From assembly GCF_029784155.1 (NCBI RefSeq), contig NC_073691.1, forward strand, positions 131,998,714-132,062,713: a stretch of DNA of 64,000 nt, read 5' to 3'. The stretch's first letter is position 1; each line of letters opens with the position of its first letter. The notes beneath the pieces were generated by a model that saw only the letters and a program-made list of their open reading frames with translations, was not told where the DNA came from and made no database searches. Both the position numbers and the translations under genes were made by a program. This DNA is from Uranotaenia lowii (taxonomy: Eukaryota; Arthropoda; Insecta; Diptera; Culicidae). Shown here piece by piece: positions 57,022-64,000 of the stretch.

Positions 57022-57603
57022 CTGAACATAGTAAATATTCAAGGGAAGGTGATATGAACCGATGCCAAGGGTGCATTTGAAAAAGAGACCTTTTTTGCTC
57101 ATTTTACGATTTTTTTGGAAGCTGAATTAAAAGGCCGTTCGAAGCTGAATAGAAGATCATTAAGACTTGTTTTGGAACTTGAAAGTATCAAAAAGAACAT
57201 AAATTTCGAGCTGCTTAGAACGTACTTCATATCAAAGATGGGACTGATGGGAGGATTCTTTGTACCTGTTTTATGGGACTTTTGGTTGCTTGAGAATTAT
57301 CCACAATTTGATGTGCGCAGCTTCTCGATTGAACAACAACGAATAAAGTTATGCCTCTTTGTAGTTTTGGCGTTAATTCACTCAGTTTGAACAGAACAGA
57401 GTGGTAGTGTACTGTATTCACGTCACGAAAGTTCAAAATATTTTAAATTAGAGCCTTCAAGTTTTATGTACATGCACTTCTAGAAGTGAAAATTTGTTAT
57501 TCTGACTTATACAATCATACATTTTCAGTTTCTTTTCCTAACTTTGGCTGGCACTTTAATAGCAATTTATTGAGGAATTACTACTGTTTTATGAAGTCTT
57601 TAT
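57022..57603. other. No supported gene
   Basis: One 91-codon plus-strand frame at 57115-57390 (MEAELKGRSKLNRRSL) has no recognisable domain, splice sites or copies and is not called as a gene. Confidence 0.35.
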
Positions 57604-58271
57604 TTAAAAATTCACTATTTTATCAAAATCTTTTTTTTTTTTTTTTGAGAAAAACGTTAACATGAAAAATACCGGAAAAATAATTTCAAAATTAATTTGC
57701 GTGTATATAAGCACGTTTTGCTGATTCAGTAGATAAATAATATCATTGACGTATAAGATAAATAATAAGGAACCGAGATGGGAGCCTTGAGGCACACCAG
57801 ATGTAACGAAGATGTTTTTCGAAAGTAAACCATTGAATCTAACAATTTGTAGATAATTATTTTCGACTGGTGGTGAACAAACGGGAAAACGTTACATCTG
57901 GTGTGCCTCGAGGTTCCTATCTCCAAATATAATCAGTCAAACTTGAAAACAGTAAATCGATATAGTGATTACAGGCGTTTATTACATGATTTATTTGATA
58001 ATCGCATAAGGTAGCAAGATTGTCGAAAAGAAATTGTAATGTTTCATCATCTCCAAAAATCGGTAAGATCCGGTATAAATTGCAAATTCGATTGATCAAA
58101 ATCGCCATATAGGTGAATTTGGAATTCGGGTTGGAAGCTTTTTAATAATTTTGCAATGCTCAGTACAAATTTTTGGAAATAATCTATACTGGCACATTCT
58201 GGAGGAAAGTAGATCGATCCAAATATAAGGTTTTTCCTTGAAGATTTGAGCTTTATCCCACACCTGCTCAA
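57604..58271 (-). pseudogene. Rearranged Jockey-like LINE fragments (endonuclease and RT)
   Basis: On the minus strand, 58271-57917 reads like the C-terminal half of a LINE endonuclease (LIFGSIYFPPECASIDYF, then LYGDFDQSNLQF and a decayed C-terminus). Around 57815-57730 comes the RT motif VTSGVPQGSHLGSLLFILYVNDI. Between them at ~57889-57918 a second copy of the TSGVP(Q/R)GS motif lies in the opposite orientation. The 5' RT region is missing. This is consistent with deletion plus inversion, as in twin priming. Confidence 0.65.
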
Positions 58272-59144
58272 ATTCTTTGAACGTAGTTATTTTTATAAGC
58301 TCAGAATCAATTTCAGTATTATTGATTTGGACCTATCAATTCATTGAACCGGATTTGCTTGAAGTCTCCAAGGTTAAGGGTGCCTTAGAAGCGTGGCCCA
58401 TCGAGAATGAGACCGGCCCTGCCAACATAAGCCAGAGTATGAGAGCACCCAGAGGCAGGCATTTGGCCGTGACCTCGTCCAGCTTATGATGGCCATGGAA
58501 GCGGCAGAACGGCTTCGAGGGAACTCAGCTAAGTACCTGCTCTTAAGTTTTCATCGCAGAAACAACACCGCACTCAAGAACGATTCAGTCAACAATCGAC
58601 AGCCAGCCAGCTAGCCGTGGGAATGTTTGTGTTTCCTTTTCCAGTGCTTCATATTGCCAATAAAGTCTTGAGGGCACTTGGAAGTCACATCTTGGCTCCC
58701 GACATGGGAAAGATTCCTAGAAATGGAGCAGGTTTGTGTGTATGTGTCGTTGGCTCATCGAGAGAAGGGAGAAGAAACAATCAAATGTGGAAAATATGTC
58801 TGCTACATTGAGAGCAGGAAAGCTAACTGGTCGTATTTGGTTCCTCAAGTGTGAATGAGGACAAGTGTTTGCTCAAGAAAAAGCTTTCGCGATGAAAGCA
58901 GGGCTTAAAAGTTCCGGGAAAGCGCTTCAAGAAGGATTTGGATGCTAGGTGGAATGGGTGAAAAGTGTTGAGTTTTTGATCTGGGTAAATTGATTCAAAT
59001 TGAGGAGATAAGCTGAATTATTTTTGAGCGCTCGTAAAACTTTCCTGGAATATAAAGAAAAAATAGCTTCGAATATTTGTTTTGCAGATCTGTGATCATT
59101 GATATAACCAATTCTAATATTTAAATTTGTATTTCTTTTTACAG
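58272..59144. other. No supported gene
   Basis: A G+C-richer stretch 58370-58620 has no recognised frame or repeat. The remainder is AT-rich. Confidence 0.35.
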
Positions 59145-59162
59145 GTCCATGTGGTTATAAAG
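59145..59162 (+). other. Candidate 18-nt microexon
   Basis: TATTTCTTTTTACAG precedes and GTATGT follows the block GTCCATGTGGTTATAAAG, so both splice sites are strong. At 18 nt it would keep the frame. Nothing else supports it, and chance is a fair alternative. Confidence 0.2.
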
Positions 59163-59679
59163 GTATGTATTGCAACTACTTTGAATTTGCAGTATATGTT
59201 AGTACACTATCCAAGTAACACCGATGGTTTTGTAAGACTCTCTAGAGGGGTTCTTATTTTCCAAATTTCTTGAAACAATTTTTTTTTACTTTCTTGAAGC
59301 TTAATCTTGACTTGATACAATCAATGATTAAGGATAGAATTTCGTTGTTGTGTCATTGCGGTATGTTAAATAGCCACTCTGCCAAATATTTATAAACGTT
59401 GGGCTAAGCATTTTAGAACCTTATCCGGGCATAATCAGGGTAAAGCAGTGTAAATTCCGGGATTTTTTTTAAATAGAAAAAAGTTTAAAAGATAGTAAAG
59501 AAAAAAATATTTGAAATTTTAGTTTTTATTGATAGATAGGAGGTTTCCACAAGTTATGCAAAGAATAAAAAAAACCGAGCAATCTGAAACGCTTAATTTA
59601 GACGCATACGAAAAAAGGCAACAAACAGTAAGCGCCGATGTGGTTTTGGTTTGTCAGGCGTACTGTGTTTGATTCTCGG
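59163..59679. other. AT-rich DNA with one foldback-type terminus
   Basis: CCAAGTAACACCGATGG at 59212 resembles the left end of the foldback element at 51180. No matching right end was seen. Confidence 0.3.
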
Positions 59680-60257
59680 TACCCAGCAAACATCAAATCG
59701 CATTAAAATGATAACTCAAATCATTAAAAATGTTACTACGAATCGTAATTCCAACTAACGCAAGAAAAAGGTCGTAAAAATCGTTACTCAAAGTCGGATT
59801 AAATGGTTTAAATCGGATATGATAAAAAGTCCGCCATGTTTGTAGATTTTGAAGACGATTTCGTTCCTTTGTTTCCTCCCGCGTGGGTCAAGGCTTTGTT
59901 GTTCTCTTTGCGATAGTCAGTGGAACCAGATTGCTAAAAATCAGATAATGTATTTGCAAGAATTGCCCAATGACAGAGGCAGCAAATATTGTCGCTGGCA
60001 ATGGTTCGCATGCGTTGAGAGAAAAAACTTGTGCTCTCTTGAATTCTTTCAGTATACATATATGAATATGGTGTCGTATATCGTCTAAATCGTATACTCT
60101 TATCGCTTTAGCCAGAAGTTGAAAATATGTATGTATATTGCCTCCGCTTTGGTAGATAAATGCCGTTTTTTCGAGATTCATAGATCATTCTTTAATGTAT
60201 ATGAGACGTATAACAAAGTTTTTGAGAAATTTACCTACAAAAATGTTTGCTGGGTAT
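59680..60257. mobile_element. MITE with TACCCAGCAAACAT ends
   Basis: The 578-bp element has perfect 14-bp inverted ends TACCCAGCAAACAT and ATGTTTGCTGGGTA, flanked by the duplication TCGG (59676-59679, 60258-60261). It has no coding capacity. A perfect B box GGGTTCGAATCCC follows at 60275-60287 and GTGTTTGATTCTCGG precedes it, so the target may have been a tRNA-derived sequence. Confidence 0.75.
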
Positions 60258-60691
60258 CGGCAAAAAAACTTTTGGGTTCGAATCCCATAAGTGGCCGACA
60301 GGTGACATGTGTTTAAGAATGTTCAATCAGTTGCCAGCTGGCCAGGTATATACACGGATGCCGGAATACCTGTGAGTAAACTAGCCCACCAGATTGACTC
60401 GTTCTTCCAAAATATACCTTTGTTGAAACTCACCGGTTCGGTTTCGGATGATTTTGAGCCACAAGTTTTGCGGATCGGAACGATCCGATTGCGGAAGGTT
60501 TCTGGAACACCGTGCATGATCAAAACAAGGTTTGTATTGGTTCTCCACTTTCTTTGTGTTCAATTCGCAATAGAAGAACAATGGATCAATGATTGCTGAT
60601 GACAGGTGATGATGATAAACGCGGTACAAATGTTTATCTCATCACACGGTTAGGCGTGAATACTCAAATTGGGTTTGTGGTAACACAATAG

Positions 60692-60894
60692 TGTTGCCAG
60701 ATATTCTGGGTAAGAGTGTCAAAGTACTCATTGAGAAATGAGTACATTCCTGATTATGGAATATGATAAGTGGAGAGTCGACAATAGCAATGGCTAATGA
60801 ATTGTTTAGTTATGTAACGAATAGACTGACGAAACATGAATAAAAATAGCTCTATTCCACCACTTAAACCTGCGTTGAGTTACTCATTTTAACA
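60692..60894 (+). repeat. Copia-like 5' LTR
   Basis: The sequence starts TGTTGCCAGATATTCTGGG and ends CATTTTAACA, with AATAAA at ~60840-60845. Its last ~50 bases match 63447-63495 with substitutions (CCACCACTTAAACCTGCG against CTACCACTGAAACCTGCA). Confidence 0.8.
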
Positions 60895-60907
60895 GGTTAT
60901 GGGCCCA
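60895..60907 (+). promoter_or_regulatory. Copia-type primer binding site (internal tRNA-iMet)
   Basis: GGTTATGGGCCCA immediately follows the LTR. It is complementary to the anticodon stem-loop of initiator tRNA-Met, the site known for Drosophila copia, which primes from a cleaved half-tRNA. Confidence 0.8.
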
Positions 60908-61829
60908 AATACGTCTGGATTTTTGGAAATGCGAGTTAGTGAGAGGGGTACTCTCAAGTTTATCAGACTTGTGGTTAGCAAGTGCTCCAGCAGCCAGCGC
61001 AGAAGGACCATCCAGGGTCGAGGAGCCAGAGGGCCAGCAAGCTGTCGGAGGTCCGCCAGCGCAGACACGAGCCAGCAAGATGTCCCAGGCCAGCACGGAG
61101 GTTCCACCAGAGGTCGAGTCCGGGGAGGTTCGTGGACCGAGAGGGTACTCTCGATGCCGTCACGAGCCATGCTGCGGTTAGCATGCGTGAGCTCACGTCC
61201 GAAGGCCGGGAGCAGTCCCTGGATTCGCAACCGGGCAGCGCAATGGTCAGGAGGTCCACCCCGGATATATTGGGTGGTGCTGATAGCCAAGAAGGTTACT
61301 CTCGTGCTTTGGTTGAGCGCTATGGTCAGCAGTTATGAGCTGATCCATGCGCCGAGGATCATGCTCCAGGTCAAGCAGAAGGTGTCACTGGAGTTCGAGG
61401 CTGGAAACTCGGGTTCCGAGAGGGCTACTCTCGATGTCGACACAAGCCGCGCAGCGGTTAGCAGCGTGATTTTATTTCCAACTACCGGGAGGAGGACTCT
61501 CGGGATCTGTATTCAAGATTGGTCAGGTTCAAATGCTCCAGATGGAGTATAAGCCAGGATTGGAGGTTTTTTTTAGTTGATCACCCAGGTGGTAAATCCT
61601 TTTTACGGATTGCATTCCAAGGCACGGCGAGCGACCGAGTCCCTCCCAGTATGCTACTCTGGGTCCATGGGTGCAACTGGACGACTCATGATACATCCCC
61701 CTACGCCATAAAGCCCACCTGGGGCCGCAGACCTGGTTCCCACCTCGAACTGTTTAGTACACTATGCTTCAACAGTGGAAGGTCTATTCGCGCTAATGCG
61801 CGCCAAGGCAATACTCATTAACAAGACTA

Positions 61830-62280
61830 CTTTCAGCAAAACCTCTCCTCCTTATGACTCGACGCCAGAACTCTCCTCTAACGACTTGAGAACCGACATC
61901 TCCTCGCAATGACTCGAGTTTCCCACACAAACCTCTCCTCTTCGCGACTTGAGGCCTAATCTCTCCTCTAACGACTCGAGATCCGACCCCTCCTCGCATC
62001 GACTCGAGGCTACCACTCCTCTGCACGATTCAAGGCCCGATCTCTCCTCTAACGACTTGAAATCTGACTTCTCCTCGCAATGACCCGAGGTGACCACTTG
62101 TACCCCTCCTTTTGTTGATAAGGGGGCCTTATCCCTCCTCTTACAACTCGAGACCCGAACCCTTATCATAAAGACTCGGGGTTGACCACACAAACCTCTC
62201 CACCTGAAGGTTTGAGGCATGACCTCTCCTCTAACGACTCAAGGCCCGACCTCTTATCTTCAGGGTTCGAGGTTTGCCAC
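61830..62280. repeat. Degenerate minisatellite, CCTCTCCTCTAACGACTCGAG-type
   Basis: About a dozen copies of a ~30-38-bp unit with the core CTCTCCTCTAACGACTCGAG, variable in the middle. Units alternate between TCTAACGACT and TCGCAATGACT forms, which suggests a higher-order two-unit period. Confidence 0.7.
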
Positions 62281-62282
62281 CT

Positions 62283-62830
62283 TGCCCGTCGTGTGCCTGA
62301 TCGAGAGCAGCTTATCCTAGACTCGCGCCTGTCACGGCACACGCGCGGAACTTAACGCAACGACTCGGATGATTCCCGACTAAAACGTCATCCTACTCCG
62401 ACTCGAATGGCTCACCCGCCGTCGAGAGCCTCTCTACCCGTGGGTATTCCCCGAACGTGGAATAACCCTTTCCCAACGATTTCCACTGCCAAGAAGGTCA
62501 TATCTTATCCCCGCAGCTTCTGTCATTGAGAACCGCCCAACTCGGAGTCTCCCCGAAGGTGGAGCATCCTACGCACGAACGCGGCGCACCCACGGCTTCC
62601 GCTACGCAGAAGATGTTGCCTTATCTTTGTAACTTCAAACCGTGGGGTCGGACGCACTCTACTCGACAGCCCCCGTCGATGGGGTCAGTCTACTCCGACC
62701 GTTGTCCGGTCTTCTTTATCCCCCTTGGCTGGCAACCCAAGGATTTTTTGGCCCGCGGATTTTCCTGCTCGTTGTGTGCCAGATCGAGAGCAGCTTGTCC
62801 TGGACTCGCGCCTGTCACGGCACAGGATTG
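62283..62830. repeat. Direct duplication of a ~52-bp block
   Basis: GTGTGCCTGATCGAGAGCAG at ~62288 and GTGTGCCAGATCGAGAGCAG at ~62775 begin a block that continues CTT-TCCT-GACTCGCGCCTGTCACGGCACA in both. The spacing is about 487 bp. Confidence 0.7.
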
Positions 62831-63114
62831 GAGGTTGGAAGAAGCTGCTTGTCGAGAGGGTTACTCTCGTGATGTTGAGCTACGCTGTAGCCAGCACACG
62901 TGAGCTTATCCAAGCCTACAGTTGGATTTTGCTGTGGCTTAGGAGGAGGTATTTTGGGCAGCGGAACGAAAGTCTATGAAGCTGTTATTCGAGAAAATTG
63001 TTTTCGTGCTTTTTAGCTGCGCTGTAGTTGACGAGTTTTGCCAAAATCAATCGAAGTCTGGCTAGTTCTCGGAACTACCGCGAGAGGGCTTTGTTAGTTA
63101 CAAGAGTTTGCCAC

Positions 63115-63445
63115 ACTTTGTTCGATCGTGTGCTGAGTAGCGCACTGAGTAAATACCAGGCCAGCCCAGCTGATAGGCATTGGAAAGGCCTGAAGCGTAT
63201 TCTGCGATACCTTCGACGTATGACCGTTATGGCGTTGGTATGTCGCAGAAACTTGACACCGGAACCAGTAATCGTATTCCGATGACCGAAGATCTGTATC
63301 GAGTCACGCTTACATGATCTTCTTGAATCTAGTTTCGTGATCAACGAAACGTCAGCAGACGGTCAGTCTGTCGTCTACTGAAGCTGAGATAGAAGCCCTT
63401 TGCCATGCAGTCAAAGAAGGTTTGTGGTTAGCAAACTTGAATGAA
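63115..63445 (+). pseudogene. Copia-like RT end and RNase H fragment
   Basis: The frame has VLSSALSKYQASPADRHWKGLKRILRYL, the conserved end of copia RT, then after frameshifts QQTVSLSSTEAEIEALCHAV with the copia RNase H SSTEAE motif, then KEGLWLANL. Orientation agrees with the 5' LTR at 60692. Confidence 0.85.
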
Positions 63446-63446
63446 G

Positions 63447-63495
63447 ATAACTATATTCTACCACTGAAACCTGCATTGAGGTACTCAATTCAACA
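63447..63495 (+). repeat. Copia-like 3' LTR, terminal ~49 bp only
   Basis: The block aligns with the last part of the 5' LTR and ends CAATTCAACA. The first ~150 bases of the LTR and the polypurine tract are missing. Confidence 0.65.
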
Positions 63496-63828
63496 AACTT
63501 ACATCAACACAATTCATTTACTCCATAACTCCCTAGATTGGTGCATTTAGGTGAAAAAATGACTTTCTGAAAGTTTCAGGTCATTTGGCAGAAGCACGAG
63601 CTGGCGCAAAGGACTTAAAATTTGTATGAAGATTTTCGGCAAAATGTATGAAAAATCGACATACTTTCACTCATTGTGTTCTAAAATATGTATCCAGTAT
63701 GCTGGAAAGCTCTGAATTTCAATATTGTAGTTCAAAAAATGACAAACAAGTTTGTAGATGATTGTGACGCGATACGAGTTGACTGTGATGAGTTATTTGC
63801 AATTGAATGTGCACACCGGGTCAGCTAG
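63496..63828 (+). mobile_element. Second Helitron-like 3' end (uncertain)
   Basis: CCGGGTCAGCTAG ends at 63828 and is followed by T, sharing TCAGCTAGT with the terminus at 544-553. The upstream sequence is AT-rich and non-coding. A terminal hairpin is not clear and the 5' boundary is not visible; 63496 is the nearest possible limit. Confidence 0.35.
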
Positions 63829-64000
63829 TTTGATATATTATTTGATTAAATCAGTTTTCTGCTTAGAAGGCACATAAAGCCCGCTTATTCCCTACAAATT
63901 ATCTTTTTAATCTACTGGTTTGTTACGTTCATTTGAATCTAGTTTAATCAATACAAAAAAGTCCGAAAAGTTCAAACATTGCGAATACCAAAATATTACC
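63829..64000. other. AT-rich DNA, nothing seen
   Basis: No feature can be supported. Confidence 0.4.

Larger units (their letters stand above)
60930..63090 (+). repeat. G+C-rich modular repeat with CGAGAGGGTACTCTCG hairpins
   Basis: Diverged modules start at about 60938, 61136, 61285, 61416, 62854 and 62990. Each has a short hairpin (CGAGAG-GGTA-CTCTCG is perfect at 61139) followed by a conserved pattern like GCTGCGGTTAGCA--GTGAGCT. Spacing is 130-200 bp among the first four. Apparent frames of up to 217 codons on both strands are not recognisable proteins. The composition differs sharply from the AT-rich surroundings. Confidence 0.55.
60692..63495 (+). mobile_element. Copia-like LTR element, interior largely replaced
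   Basis: A 203-bp 5' LTR (60692-60894) is followed by a copia-type primer site (60895-60907). At the far end, an RNase H fragment (63115-63445) runs straight into the last ~49 bases of an LTR (63447-63495). Gag, protease, integrase and most RT are not recognisable. The interior instead holds G+C-rich repeats. No TSD is found, so one or both ends are rearranged. Confidence 0.75.

Noticed and set aside
57115..57390. 91-codon frame just right of mariner copy 2
   Set aside because: It has no similarity that I recognise, no splice context, and lies in AT-rich unique DNA; chance is likely.
60899..61552. 217-codon frame in the G+C-rich copia interior
   Set aside because: Frames of similar length exist on both strands and the sequence is built from nucleotide-level repeats; high G+C lowers stop frequency.

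Overview
The window looks like a piece of repeat-rich, intergenic or intronic DNA from a dipteran insect, most likely a mosquito (Culicidae). The evidence is the repertoire: BEL/Pao elements with DUF1759/DUF1758/DUF5641-type domains, a Juan/Jockey-like LINE, an RTE-like LINE family, mosquito-type DD37E Tc1/mariner elements, and copia- and gypsy-type elements priming on tRNA-iMet and tRNA-Lys. Species cannot be fixed from the sequence alone. I see no confident complete host gene; only two short exon-like blocks with good splice sites (5283-5335 and 59145-59162) hint at one.

Layout. 1-6429: AT-rich DNA with a Helitron-like 3' end, a tRNA-like SINE remnant, and a 498-bp foldback. 6430-16360: a Juan/Jockey-like LINE pseudogene split in its first ORF by BEL-1 (6916-13581), an apparently intact BEL/Pao element with identical 400-bp LTRs and one 1,824-codon polyprotein. 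16786-18072: 5'-truncated RTE-like LINE. 19882-30361 (minus): gypsy-like gag/protease remnant, split by BEL-2 (21844-29337), whose Gag starts with a PHD finger. 33506-42950: a (TTTTTGTCA)n 9-bp satellite split by BEL-3 (33866-41897, minus). 44331-45527 and 55012-57019: two dead DD37E mariners in opposite orientation. 45930-49553: LINE fragments including a longer RTE-like copy. 51180-53731: foldback element built of inverted arrays of a ~136-bp unit. 57604-58271: rearranged LINE fragments. 59680-60257: MITE with 4-bp TSD. 60692-63495: gutted copia-like element with a GC-rich, repeat-built interior. 63496-63828: second Helitron-like end.

Two themes stand out. First, nested insertion with readable target-site duplications occurs at least four times (CCAGT in the LINE, GCAGT in gypsy gag, GTCAT in the satellite, ATACG in a mariner), plus TCGG for a MITE, which gives a clear relative chronology. 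Second, the 864-bp element at 55024-55887 has ends laid out exactly like V(D)J recombination signals: heptamer CACTATG, nonamer GCAAAAAGT, with a 23-nt spacer at one end and a 12-nt spacer at the other, flanked by a 5-bp TSD. That is a Transib/RAG-like, non-autonomous transposon obeying a 12/23 layout, and is the most interesting object here.

The genes do not form a host pathway. They are the replication functions of mobile elements: Gag, aspartic protease, reverse transcriptase, RNase H, integrase, LINE endonuclease/RT and mariner transposase. Only BEL-1 looks able to make a full-length product.
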